From assembly GCF_014642855.1 (NCBI RefSeq), contig NZ_BMJB01000001.1, forward strand, positions 186,001 through 250,000: a DNA stretch of 64,000 bases, written 5' to 3'. Numbering within the stretch: the stretch's first letter is position 1; the number at the start of each line of letters is the position of its first letter. The translations under genes were made by a program, and so were the position numbers. This document shows, piece by piece, positions 52,715 to 61,444 of the stretch. The notes beneath the pieces were generated by a model that worked only from the letters and a program-made list of their open reading frames with translations, was not told the origin of the DNA and did no database searches. The stretch comes from Edaphobacter acidisoli. GTDB taxonomy: Bacteria > Acidobacteriota > Terriglobia > Terriglobales > Acidobacteriaceae.

Positions 52715-55426
52715 CTAGTTTTCGAAGAGCCAGTCGAGGTTGTTGGAGTTGGTGGCGGTGAAGGGGATGTGGGTGTCGGCGGGGACGAAGCCGAGGACGA
52801 TGTAGGCCCCTTTGCCGAGGTCGAGGTCGTTGCGGCCGGCGGGGAGGGGTTTGGCCCAGACGGAGATGGGTAACGCTTTACCCCCGGAGGGTATGACTGC
52901 GTCGGGCATGACGAGGTTCCATTGTTCGGTGGCGGGGCTGACGTCGAGGGCTTTGTGGGAGCTGGATTTGAAGAAGCCTACGAGGATTTGTGCCGGGGCG
53001 GCGAGGGTGAAGTGCAGTGGGATCTCTTGTCGCGTGGAGACGCGGATGCCTTTGAGGCCGTTGAGCTCGGGGACTACGGTGGCGATGGTGGCGCGTGCGT
53101 CGTCGGTGTAGAGCGGTTGGCCGGGGGCGATGGTGAAGGCTTCGCCTGCTCCGGGGGCGAGGGTGAAGGGGACTTCGGGGAGTGGTTTTGCTGGCGGGGC
53201 GGATGGATTCGTGGCGCTGCCTTCCCGGGTCTCAGAAGCGAGACCCGGGGCACCCGGATTCGTGGCTGTTTCGAGGGCCTTGAGGCGGGTTTGGAAGGTG
53301 GCTAGTTCTTTTTCGTAGACGGGGAGGACGTCGCGGAAGTGTTCGGTGTCGGGGCCCCCGCGGACGGGGATCTGGCGCTGGCTGGTGTGCATGGCGGCGG
53401 CGTCGCGGTAGGTGGTGTCGGTGAGGGCTACGAGTTCTTTGAAGTGGGAGACGGATTCGGCTAGCAGCGGCTCGGCGTGTTCGAGGTCGGTGAGGTTGTG
53501 GTCGTAGCTGTATTGCATGACGAGCGCGGCGGCCTGCACTTTGGCGTTGTAGAAGGCCATGAGTGCGGCGATGGATTTCGTGTCGTTGACGATGCGGTTG
53601 TACTCGGCTTGATTGCGGGTGATGCCGGGGGCTGCGGCTTCTGCTTCTTCTACTGCTTTGGCTGAGCTTGCGGCGACCTCGGCGGCGACGCCTATCGGGG
53701 TTTCGCCGTGGTGGGGTTTGTGCGCGACTTCGTTGGCGACGTAGTCGGTGAGGCGCTCGCCGGCGGGGGCGTCGCCGGTCCAGAGGGTTTCGGCTGGGTT
53801 GAAGCGCGCGGCGTCGATGAGTTGGGGCATGGTCATGCCGAGGGAGAAGACTTCGCGGTTGCCTTCGGTGATGCCGATGCGCGGGAGGAGTTTGGGGGCG
53901 CAGATGCCGGAGAGTTCGTAGGCGTTGAGGAGATGCTCGGCGGCCTGCTGGTTGTTGGTTGTTGGTTGCTGGTTGTTGGTTGAGGTGAAGCGATCGGCGA
54001 AGCGTGTGATCCAGTAGGTGCGTTCGGTTTGTGGGTTGCGTTCGGGGTTCCAGGCGTAGCGGGCCCAGGCTTCGTACCAGATCCAGTCGCGGTCGGTTTG
54101 CTGAAGCAGTGGCGTGGTGTTGTCGGCGGAATACGGCCAGTCCCAGTAGCGGAGAGGGTAGAGGTGCAGGCCGCCGATGCCGATGCGGATGAAGTTGTGC
54201 TCGGTCTCGCGGATGAAGTCGGGATCGCCCCAACGAAACGGCTCCAGGTTCGAGAGCAGGTGGATGTTGGCGATGGTGACGTTGGAACCGGCGACGAGGT
54301 CGGCGAAGCGCGAGCGGACGGGGCCGCGGATGTTGGTCCAGGTGAGGGATTCGCCGTTCCACTTCCACATGGTGTCGATGTTGGAGTAGAGCGGATGGGC
54401 TGCGGCGAGCGCGTCTTGAATGTCTGTTGCGTGGGCGCGGACGATGATGGGCGGCTCGGGGATGGCTTGGCCTTCGCGCTGCGAGAGCGCGGCTAAACCG
54501 TCTTTGACGCCGGGGATGATGGTCTGGGCGAGCCATTGGGGGCCGTAGTGCGGGCCCATCGCTTCACCGAGCGTCATGAAGATGCCGACGTGGGGATACT
54601 GCTGGATGAACTGCGCGATGCAGTAGCGGGTGTAGTCGCTGGAGAGCGGCGTGGGCGCGGAGAGGTGGTAGGGAAGGTGGTGCGCGCGGGCGAAGGCGTG
54701 CGAGAGGTGGATGTTGTAGAAGCCTTGCAGAATCCAGATGCCGCGCTTGTCGGCCTCGGCGGTGAGCCAGCGGAACATGGCGATGTTCTGGTCAAGCTGT
54801 GCGGTGGGTAGCTCTTGCGCTTCGGGATATTTGGGTAGCTTGAGCAGCGAGGTGAAGGGGTGGCCGTTCCAGAGGAAGAGTGCGTTGTAGCGGTTATCGA
54901 CGAGGTAGTCGAGGTAGTGGGTCCACCAGGCTTTGTCGTAGAAGAACGGGAAATCTTTGGGGGTGTACGGGTAGTCGTACTCGGCGCCCTCGTAGGTGAT
55001 CTCGGGCTTTTGCATGCCGATGGCGGTGCCGCGGAGCTTGAGCTGGGGGTGGTCTTCGTAGTCGAGCTGACTGGGGATGGCGTGGGCTTGTGCTATTCGA
55101 TTTGTTAGTTCGAGTGCGCCGTAGAGTGTGCCGGAGGCGTCGTAGCCGGTGACGATGATGGTGTTGCCGAGGCGGCGGAGGATGAATGACTCTTCGGCGT
55201 TGGGCCAGAAGTCGGGGATTTGTTTGTCGTATGGGGCGATGAGTGCGTCGTGACGCTGGGCGAGGAGGATGGTTTCGTTGGTGGGGAGGTTGGCTACGGC
55301 TTCGCGCAGGCGGGTGGCGGCGTATTGTTCGCGCGGCGTTGCGTGCGAGGAGGTGACGATGCGTGGTGTGGCGATGGCGGGGAGGGTGAGGAGCGCTGCA
55401 CTGAGCGCGAGAATCAGCTTGTTCAT
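52715..55426 (-). CDS. Exported GH20/GH67-like glycoside hydrolase, possible alpha-galacturonidase
   Basis: 903 residues. ATG 55426 starts a signal peptide (NKLILALSAALLTLPAIA). An N-terminal zincin-like domain of the GH20/GH67 type (residues about 20-125, EESFILRRLGNTIIVTGYDASGTLYGALE) precedes a TIM barrel (residues about 130-500, LRGTAIGMQKPEITYEGAEY; WWTHYLDYLVDNRYNALFLWNGHPF; IGIFMTLGEAMGPHYGP). The size and order resemble proteins named alpha-D-galacturonidase in Bacteroides pectin clusters. This is inference. A heptanucleotide repeat (53950-53984) and a palindromic insert (53224-53249) lie inside the gene. It is read toward the stop of the SRPBCC gene. Confidence 0.7.
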   Translation of the reverse strand: MNKLILALSAALLTLPAIATPRIVTSSHATPREQYAATRLREAVANLPTNETILLAQRHDALIAPYDKQIPDFWPNAEESFILRRLGNTIIVTGYDASGTLYGALELTNRIAQAHAIPSQLDYEDHPQLKLRGTAIGMQKPEITYEGAEYDYPYTPKDFPFFYDKAWWTHYLDYLVDNRYNALFLWNGHPFTSLLKLPKYPEAQELPTAQLDQNIAMFRWLTAEADKRGIWILQGFYNIHLSHAFARAHHLPYHLSAPTPLSSDYTRYCIAQFIQQYPHVGIFMTLGEAMGPHYGPQWLAQTIIPGVKDGLAALSQREGQAIPEPPIIVRAHATDIQDALAAAHPLYSNIDTMWKWNGESLTWTNIRGPVRSRFADLVAGSNVTIANIHLLSNLEPFRWGDPDFIRETEHNFIRIGIGGLHLYPLRYWDWPYSADNTTPLLQQTDRDWIWYEAWARYAWNPERNPQTERTYWITRFADRFTSTNNQQPTTNNQQAAEHLLNAYELSGICAPKLLPRIGITEGNREVFSLGMTMPQLIDAARFNPAETLWTGDAPAGERLTDYVANEVAHKPHHGETPIGVAAEVAASSAKAVEEAEAAAPGITRNQAEYNRIVNDTKSIAALMAFYNAKVQAAALVMQYSYDHNLTDLEHAEPLLAESVSHFKELVALTDTTYRDAAAMHTSQRQIPVRGGPDTEHFRDVLPVYEKELATFQTRLKALETATNPGAPGLASETREGSATNPSAPPAKPLPEVPFTLAPGAGEAFTIAPGQPLYTDDARATIATVVPELNGLKGIRVSTRQEIPLHFTLAAPAQILVGFFKSSSHKALDVSPATEQWNLVMPDAVIPSGGKALPISVWAKPLPAGRNDLDLGKGAYIVLGFVPADTHIPFTATNSNNLDWLFEN
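53224..53249 (-). repeat. In-frame palindromic element inside the 903-residue glycosidase
   Basis: CCCGGGTCTC (53224-53233), loop of 6, GAGACCCGGG (53240-53249). It is followed on the plus strand by GGCACCCGG, the reverse of the CGGGTGCC head of type-B repeats. It is translated as PGLASETREG between two similar ATNP stretches. Confidence 0.75.
53950..53984 (-). repeat. Heptanucleotide tandem repeat in coding sequence
   Basis: Five units of GGTTG-T-T (one with C, last one ending AG) at 53950, 57, 64, 71 and 78. Translated on the minus strand they give TNNQQPT and TNNQQAA, a seven-residue period. Because 7 is not a multiple of 3, loss or gain of a unit shifts the frame. Confidence 0.75.
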
Positions 55427-55492
55427 GAGGGGACGTCTGGCGCGAAGAGTGTGGTTTGAAAAGGTCGAACGGCTGAGGCTGGTTTTGCTGCA

Positions 55493-55553
55493 TCGGGGTC
55501 CTTCGACTTCGGCGCTCACGATGAGACTGTGAGCGCCTTCGCTCAGGATGACG
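55493..55553 (-). repeat. Dispersed repeat, type A, copy 3 (with internal hairpin)
   Basis: On the minus strand it begins GTCATCCTGAGCGAAG at 55553 and ends near CGGGG at 55493, like the copies at 25044 and 26469. It holds a perfect hairpin: GGCGCTCAC (55512-55520) with GTGAGCGCC (55530-55538). It lies in the 5' leader of the 903-residue glycosidase. Confidence 0.7.
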
Positions 55554-55628
55554 GCGCATTGTTGTACGAAGGGATTGGCAGGCGCGTAGCGGGTGATGGC
55601 TGACTTGATTCGCATGTCGTATGGCCGG

Positions 55629-57188
55629 TCAATCGAGGACTTCGGGCTTCGCGGCTTCGGTGTGTGGGTTGTGGTTGTCGGAGATTTTTTCGAAGACGAT
55701 GGCTTGATAGGGTTTGTTGGGAAGCGTGATGCGCGATTTGCCGGAGTGCGTGCCGGGGACGGGCGTGGTGGTCATGTTCCAGGGGTCGATGAGCGTGGCG
55801 CGGAAGTTGGCTGTTGTGGGTAAAGGGAAGTCGTAGCGTGAGGGACGGTGGTAGTCGAAGTAGTAGAGGTAGAGCTGGCCGGGTGTGCCGGCGTTGAGGT
55901 AGTACGGGGACTCGGGCGCGTTGAGGCCGGTGGTGGTGAGCTTTTCGACGAGGGCGTGCAGGAAGGCGATGCGCGAGGGCGAGTCTCCGCGGAGCTGGCC
56001 GGCGTCGGCGGATGAGGCTTCGCCAGTTGCGGAGAAGAAGACTTCGCCGTGGCTGCCGTAGGCTCCGTTGACGATGGCGAGCCAGAAGCGGCGGAGCATC
56101 TCTTCGCCGGAGAGGTTGCCCCAGCGGCGGTCGATGTCGCCTTCGTACTGCATCTCGTCGTAGATGATCGGCTTGCGCCACGCGAGGCGGCGCTCGGCGG
56201 TGTTCTCGAAGTCGTAGCGCTGGAGGCTGGCGTGCGTGACCCAGGGCTTGGTGTTGTCGTAGATGGGGCCGGAGTGGTGGATGGAGCGCAGGTGCGAGTA
56301 GGGGTCTTCGGCTGCAGTGATGCGGAAGAAGCGGTCCCAGTCGGACATGGTCTTCGATTTCACGAGGTCGTACTCGTTGGCGATTGACCACCATACATTC
56401 CGGAATGCGGAAAGGCGCGCGATGGCGTAGCGGAGGTAGAAGTCGTCGGCCTCGGCGGGCATGGACTTGTAGCCCCATGCGTCGTAGGGATGGAAGAGGA
56501 TGACGTCGGCCTGGATATTGGCGCGTTGGAGTTCGAGCAAGCGCTTTTCGAGAAGCTGGAAGTAGGCGGGGTTGAAGCGGGTGAGGTCGTTGGTGCCGTT
56601 GGCGCGGGGGAACGGGAGGATTTGTTTTTCCTTGTCGCCGCCGAGTGGTTTGGGCAGGACGCAGGCGCGGGTCTTGTTGAAGTGCGGCTTCAGGCCTTCG
56701 ATGGAGGCGCGGGCGTTGTCGTCACTCGTGAAGAAGTAGGCGTAGGTGGTGGTGCCGAAGGGGAAGTATGGCGTGCCGTCGGCGTGCTGGAAGTGGAACT
56801 CGTGCCGCACGATGACGGGGCCGTGGTTGCCGGGCGTGGTGGGCGCGGTGCAGGTGAATGCTCCGGTTTTGTTGGCGAGCTGCGGTGCGGAGGATGCGGT
56901 GGTGTAGGTCCAGTGGCCGAGGGCGTCGGGCATGAAGCGGATGCGATAGGTGCCTTCGCCGTCGTAGAAGCCTGTGACCTGGACGGTGCGGTGTTCGAGG
57001 GTGAAGCTGGCGGTGAGGGAGACTTCTTGGTACGGGTTGCCGGTGGATGGGCCGGGGAGGGCGATTTCGAAGAGGCCCCATTGCTCGACATTGGCTGAAG
57101 AGGGCTCGGGTGCTGTGGTGGCGAGGGCGGGAGTGAGGCCGGTGGCGAGGGTGGCTGCGCCTAGTTTGAGCAGGTCTCTGCGGTGCAT
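55629..57188 (-). CDS. DUF5060/DUF4038-type glycosidase-like protein, Tat-exported
   Basis: 519 residues. ATG 57188 is supported by AGGA 8 bases upstream and begins a Tat signal (MHRRDLLKLGAATLATGLTPALA). A DUF5060 beta domain follows (EVSLTASFTLEHRTVQVTGFYDGEGTYRIRFMPDALGHWTYTT). A TIM barrel comes next (PYFPFGTTTYAYFFTSDD, NVWWSIANEYDLV with a candidate acid Glu, KPIIYDEMQYEGDI with a candidate nucleophile Glu) and a C-terminal beta domain ending VFEKISDNHN. The two Glu positions fit a retaining clan-A glycosidase. The substrate is unknown, but the position among GH95 and GH79 suggests a plant-polymer side chain. Confidence 0.8.
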   Translation of the reverse strand: MHRRDLLKLGAATLATGLTPALATTAPEPSSANVEQWGLFEIALPGPSTGNPYQEVSLTASFTLEHRTVQVTGFYDGEGTYRIRFMPDALGHWTYTTASSAPQLANKTGAFTCTAPTTPGNHGPVIVRHEFHFQHADGTPYFPFGTTTYAYFFTSDDNARASIEGLKPHFNKTRACVLPKPLGGDKEKQILPFPRANGTNDLTRFNPAYFQLLEKRLLELQRANIQADVILFHPYDAWGYKSMPAEADDFYLRYAIARLSAFRNVWWSIANEYDLVKSKTMSDWDRFFRITAAEDPYSHLRSIHHSGPIYDNTKPWVTHASLQRYDFENTAERRLAWRKPIIYDEMQYEGDIDRRWGNLSGEEMLRRFWLAIVNGAYGSHGEVFFSATGEASSADAGQLRGDSPSRIAFLHALVEKLTTTGLNAPESPYYLNAGTPGQLYLYYFDYHRPSRYDFPLPTTANFRATLIDPWNMTTTPVPGTHSGKSRITLPNKPYQAIVFEKISDNHNPHTEAAKPEVLD

Positions 57189-57300
57189 GAATTCGTCCTG
57201 GGTGGTTTCTGGGTGGTTTGGTTTTCTGTACCTTCCTATCAATGAGGGGTTGGGGATGTCAATGTGATTTTGAAAATTGTCTGTGATTATTGAAAGTATC

Positions 57301-59862
57301 TTAGACGAAGGTGAGGGTGAGGAGTTCCTTCGGGTTGAGTGGGAGGGTGAGTTCGCTGGAGCGTTTGATGTCGACGCGGCGGAAGTTGAGGGTGGCGGAT
57401 TCGAACTTCTGACCTTTCGGCGCGCTGAAGTGGTGTGTGGCTTTGAGTGTCGCGCGGATGGTGGCTGTGGTGGCTTTGCCGTTTTGCCAGGCGAGGTCGA
57501 TGTCGAGGCCGCCTCGGGCGCGGAGGCCGTGGAAGTGGCCTTCGGGCCATGCGGAGGGAAGCGCGGGCAGGAAGCGGATGATGTTGACGTCAGGCTTCGG
57601 GCCGCTGGGGTGGGACTGGAGCAGCATCTCGATGATGCCGGTGGGGCCGCCGAGGTTGCCGTCGATCTGGAAGGGCGAGTTTTCCTTGAGGCCGCAGACG
57701 TCGAAGAGATTGGGGCGCGTGGATTGGCGGAAGAGCTGGAGGATGTTCTGGTAGGCGGCGTCGCCGTCTTCGAGACGGGCCATGCAGGAGATGATCCAGG
57801 AGCGGGACCAGCCGGTGCTGCCTCCGCCGTGCGCGAGGCGGGCGTCGAGTGTGGCGCGGCAGGCCTTTGCTAATTCAGGTGTGCGATGTGGAGTTATCTG
57901 GTCACCGGGGAAGAGCGCCCAGAGGTGCGAGATGTGGCGGTGGCCGGGCTCGTGGTCGGTGTAATCTTCGGGCCACTCCTGCAGGCGGCCGTCGTGGGTG
58001 ATCTTGAAGGGTGGGAGTTTTGTGAGTGCGGCGCGGGCGCGGGTGAGGAGGTCGGCATTGACTGAGTTGGCGCCTGAGTCTGTGGCTTCGATGCCGAGCT
58101 GTTCGGCGACGCGGAGGGTGAGGGTGAGGACGGCGCGGGTGATCTCGATGTCCATCGTCGGGCCCATGCAGAGGTTGTAGCTCTTGCCGTTGGGCAGCTG
58201 GTATTTGTTTTCGGGCGAGCAGGATGGGCCGGTGACGAGATAGCCGGCGTAGGGTGTACCTGCCGGCGCGGGGGTGAGGTAGTCGAGGAGGAAGAGTGAG
58301 TTTTCGCGGAGACGCGGCCAGGCGCGGTCGCGGAGGAAGTCAGTGTCGCCGGTGTAGTCGAAGTGCTCCCAGAGATGCGTGGAGAGCCACGCGCCGCCCA
58401 TGGCCCAGATGCCTCCGCCGAGGCCGTCGATGGGTGCGGAGTCGCCCCAGATGTCGGTGTTGTGGTGGACGACGTAGCCGCGGGCTTTGTAGTAGTCGCG
58501 CGCGGTGGTAGAGCCGGGGCCGCGTGTCGAGTCGATGAGGTCGAAGAGTGGTGTGTGCAGGTCGCTGAGGTTGGCGCGCTCGGCGAGCCAGTAGTTCATC
58601 TCGGTGTTGATGTTGATGGTGTACTTGGAGCCCCAGGGCGGATCGACGGACTCGTTCCAGATGCCTTGCAGGTTGGCGGCGAGGGTGCCGGGGCGCGAGC
58701 TCGAGATGAGCATGTAGCGTCCGTACTGGACGTAGAGGGGGATGATGTGGATGTCTTCGCCGCCTTGCTTGATGTGGCGGATGCGCTGGTCGGTGGGGAT
58801 GGAGGCGTTGGGGTCGGGGCCGAAGGAGATCTCAGCGCGGCGGAAGATGCGCTGGTGGTCGGCGATGTGGCGGCTGCGCAGGTCGGCGTAGGTGCGGTTC
58901 TGCGCGTTTGTGATGTTGCGGCGGACTGCGGACTGCATGGCGGTGGTGTCGCCGGTGTTGAAGCGGTCTGTGCTGGTGGTGTTCGCGGGATAGCGATAGC
59001 TGGTGGCGCAGTCGATGAAGAGTGTGACGGCGTTGGCGCTGGTGATGGTGAGGGTGTCGTTGCTGGTGGATGCGTTGCCGCCTTCGGTGACGGCCTGGAG
59101 TTCCGCGTAGTACTTGATGCCTGCGTGATGTTCTTTGTCGGAGAGGCCGGGGTTGTCGTTGACAGGGAATGCTTCGCCTGTGAGCGTGAGGCGGTTCGGC
59201 GCGATGGAGGATGCGGTGAAGTTTGCGGGGCGGTCGAGGCGCGCGGTAAAGCTGAGTTTGCCCGGTTGCGATGCGGTGAGGCGGATGATAATGACCTGGT
59301 CGGGTGCGGAGCTGAAGACCTCGCGTGTATAGCTTGTGCCTGCGTGGGTGAAGGTCATTGAGGCGATGGCGGTGTCGAGGTTGAGTTCGAGACGGTAATC
59401 TTCGACGTCTGGTGTGATGCCGCTTAGGGTGAAGTCGAGGTGCAGGTCGCCGAGGGTCTGGTAGCAGGGCATGCGGCGTGGGATGGAGAGCATGTCGGAG
59501 ACGGCAAGGGCTTCGGCCTCGGCGATTTTGCCGGAGAAGAGCAGTTCGCGGATTTTGGGTACGGCTTCGCCGGCGCGAGGGTTGTTGCGGTCGCGGATGT
59601 CGCCGTCCCAGATGGACTCTTCGTTGAGCTGGATGCGGTCGAGGGATGGGTTGCCGAAGACGCAGGCGCCGAGGCGTCCGTTGCCGACTGGGAGTGAGTC
59701 GGGCCACTGCGTTGCCGGTTGGTTGAAGAAGAGTTTGTAGGGCGTGGGGTCGTCTTTGCGGGGTTGCTCGGGGATGGCGGCGAGGGCGCGGCGTTGGGTG
59801 AGCGCGGTGGCCAGGGCGGCTGTGCTGGTAAGGAAGCGGCGACGTGTGGTGCGTGTGGTCAT
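57301..59862 (-). CDS. Exported GH95 alpha-L-fucosidase/galactosidase-like enzyme
   Basis: 853 residues. ATG 59862 is preceded by GGAGCACTTG and starts a Tat-like signal (TTRTTRRRFLTSTAALATAL). The N-terminal beta-supersandwich begins LFFNQPATQWPDSLPVGNGRLGA, the hallmark of GH95. The barrel holds ININTEMNYWLAE (the paired catalytic Asn), WLSTHLWEHFDYTGD (general acid Glu) and QIDGNLGGPTGIIEMLLQSH (Asp region). The family inverts alpha-1,2-L-fucosidic or alpha-L-galactosidic bonds of xyloglucan, milk glycans or pectin. The length is normal. Its stop is 113 bases before the DUF5060 gene. Confidence 0.93.
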   Translation of the reverse strand: MTTRTTRRRFLTSTAALATALTQRRALAAIPEQPRKDDPTPYKLFFNQPATQWPDSLPVGNGRLGACVFGNPSLDRIQLNEESIWDGDIRDRNNPRAGEAVPKIRELLFSGKIAEAEALAVSDMLSIPRRMPCYQTLGDLHLDFTLSGITPDVEDYRLELNLDTAIASMTFTHAGTSYTREVFSSAPDQVIIIRLTASQPGKLSFTARLDRPANFTASSIAPNRLTLTGEAFPVNDNPGLSDKEHHAGIKYYAELQAVTEGGNASTSNDTLTITSANAVTLFIDCATSYRYPANTTSTDRFNTGDTTAMQSAVRRNITNAQNRTYADLRSRHIADHQRIFRRAEISFGPDPNASIPTDQRIRHIKQGGEDIHIIPLYVQYGRYMLISSSRPGTLAANLQGIWNESVDPPWGSKYTININTEMNYWLAERANLSDLHTPLFDLIDSTRGPGSTTARDYYKARGYVVHHNTDIWGDSAPIDGLGGGIWAMGGAWLSTHLWEHFDYTGDTDFLRDRAWPRLRENSLFLLDYLTPAPAGTPYAGYLVTGPSCSPENKYQLPNGKSYNLCMGPTMDIEITRAVLTLTLRVAEQLGIEATDSGANSVNADLLTRARAALTKLPPFKITHDGRLQEWPEDYTDHEPGHRHISHLWALFPGDQITPHRTPELAKACRATLDARLAHGGGSTGWSRSWIISCMARLEDGDAAYQNILQLFRQSTRPNLFDVCGLKENSPFQIDGNLGGPTGIIEMLLQSHPSGPKPDVNIIRFLPALPSAWPEGHFHGLRARGGLDIDLAWQNGKATTATIRATLKATHHFSAPKGQKFESATLNFRRVDIKRSSELTLPLNPKELLTLTFV

Positions 59863-59917
59863 CAAGTGCTCCGTGAAACTTGAGAGGCTGGTCTGTGGCT
59901 GGGAAAGTTTTTACATT

Positions 59918-60052
59918 CCCACCCATCGCGATGATGGCCGCGATGGATGGGGCACCCGAACGGTTGTGGCTGGTTGAAAGAAGAGCAGATTCCTTCCCCT
60001 TCGGAAATGCGAAGTGCCAAAAGCAGGTCATCCCGCTGCGCGGAAGGATGAC
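59918..60052 (-). repeat. Dispersed palindromic repeat, type B, copy 2
   Basis: On the minus strand it starts GTCATCCTTCCGCGCAGCGG at 60052 (34 bases, matching 24989-25022 in 32). It then runs to CGGGTGCCCCATCCATCGCGG with a hairpin (59958-59918) that matches 24918-24957 in pattern. It fills most of the spacer between the GH79 and GH95 genes. The order of parts is opposite to copy 1. Confidence 0.7.
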
Positions 60053-60064
60053 AATTTATGTAGA

Positions 60065-61444
60065 TCAGAGGTTGTACAACGTTGCACTGCGCGCGGGGAT
60101 TTCGAGATGTGTTGTGCGCGGCACAGTGATGGGGTTGTAGTCGGGTTTGGATTTGGAGTCGAATGCGGGGCCGGTGAGGCGGACGGCTTTGGTTTGTGTG
60201 CGTGTGGGGATGGTGAGGGTGAGCGGTGCGTCGTCTTTGTTGATGACGACGAGTGCGCGGTGGTGGTGTTGCTCTAATGCGTAGGCATTGACGCGTGGGC
60301 TTGCGCCGGTGAGTGTGGTTTTGAGGAAGGTGTGGCCGGTGAGCTGTTGCGCGAACTGGATGCCGTAGTACTCGGGGCGCGTGGTGAGCGCGGTGGAGGG
60401 TGAGCCGGCGATGGGCGTGTAGAAGCCTTCGCCGCCGCCGTGCAGGTTGACGCCGGCTGCTCCTGCCTGTGCGAATTGGAGCATCATATCGGCGCACCAG
60501 AGTGCGGAGGCGAGCGTGTCGGAGACGCCGGGCTTGCCGCCGTCCCAGCAGGAGTTGCCCTCGGTCATGCGGTAGGGAAGATGCGTGGCGCGCGCTGCGG
60601 CCATGATGGTTGCGAGGTTGGACGCGAGCTTGGGGTCGGGGTTGAGGAGACGCTCTAGCGTGGATTTTGGGCTGCTCGCGGGGCCCATCGTGTAGTAGTG
60701 GCTGGTGAGCAGGACGATGTCGTGGTAGTGGCTTGCGTCGGCTGCGAGGCCGGTGAGGTAGGCGGTGCCGTTGTCGTCGGCGCCACCGAATCTGGCGTTG
60801 GGGATTTTGGCGACGACGGCGTCGTGGAGTTTGGCCCACTCTTTGGCATAGTCGGCGTAGGTGAAGGTGGCGGGGCGGTAGCGGCGGCGCCAGGATGCGG
60901 GTTCGTTGCCGAGCTGGAAGCAGATGAGGCGCGGGCCGATGATCTCGTGCACGGCGATGGCTTCGGCGACGGCGTTTTCGATGGTGCCGCGCGCGGCGTT
61001 GAGGCCGTAGATGAGCGTCCAGTTGGTGGCGTCGAGGAAGGCGCGGAGATTTTTGATGGCGCGTGGGGTGTTGGTGGTGGGGATTTCGGCGTGCGCGTGC
61101 GTGGCGGGGCCGGTGGCGTCGAAGGGCGGCGGCGTGGTGATGTCGGTGGGGCTCCAGGTGGTGAACTCGCTGGTGTTGCCGCCGATGCGCAGGACGCCTT
61201 GCGGGCTGAGGCCGCGGAAGAGGTCGATGAGGACTTTGTTTTGCGCGGAGAAGAAGGCCGGGTTGGCTAGCTGCGCGGTCTCGTAGGAGAGGCCGGTGAA
61301 GTCGAGCGGGATGGTGGGGCCTGTGGTGCTTTCGATTGCGAGCTGGGCGTTCCCTTGGGATTGCGCTGGCGATTGCGCGAGAGTTGGCAGCGTGGTTGCG
61401 GCTGCGGTGGCGGCTAGGGTGGTGAGAAATTCGCGGCGGTTCAT
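60065..61444 (-). CDS. Exported GH79 beta-glucuronidase-like protein
   Basis: 459 residues. ATG 61444 overlaps the stop of the upstream gene (ATGA). A Tat signal follows (MNRREFLTTLAATAAATTLP). The TIM barrel carries the acid/base in QLGNEPASW (E181) and the nucleophile in YRMTEGNSCW (E295), as in GH79 heparanase/glucuronidase enzymes. VLRIGGNTSEF near residue 85 is also typical. The last 70 residues form a beta-sandwich. It probably removes beta-glucuronic acid from arabinogalactan- or pectin-type side chains. It is second in an operon with the six-hairpin protein. Confidence 0.87.
   Translation of the reverse strand: MNRREFLTTLAATAAATTLPTLAQSPAQSQGNAQLAIESTTGPTIPLDFTGLSYETAQLANPAFFSAQNKVLIDLFRGLSPQGVLRIGGNTSEFTTWSPTDITTPPPFDATGPATHAHAEIPTTNTPRAIKNLRAFLDATNWTLIYGLNAARGTIENAVAEAIAVHEIIGPRLICFQLGNEPASWRRRYRPATFTYADYAKEWAKLHDAVVAKIPNARFGGADDNGTAYLTGLAADASHYHDIVLLTSHYYTMGPASSPKSTLERLLNPDPKLASNLATIMAAARATHLPYRMTEGNSCWDGGKPGVSDTLASALWCADMMLQFAQAGAAGVNLHGGGEGFYTPIAGSPSTALTTRPEYYGIQFAQQLTGHTFLKTTLTGASPRVNAYALEQHHHRALVVINKDDAPLTLTIPTRTQTKAVRLTGPAFDSKSKPDYNPITVPRTTHLEIPARSATLYNL

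Noticed and set aside
53950..53984. CRISPR-like array
   Set aside because: The units are contiguous 7-mers without spacers. No repeat-spacer pattern or cas gene exists in the window.
53232..54536. 434-codon minus-strand frame inside the large glycosidase
   Set aside because: It is an Arg/His/Pro-rich shadow of the +1 frame.
58363..59361. 332-codon Val/Gly-rich plus-strand frame across GH95
   Set aside because: It is antisense to GH95, with a repetitive composition and no motif.
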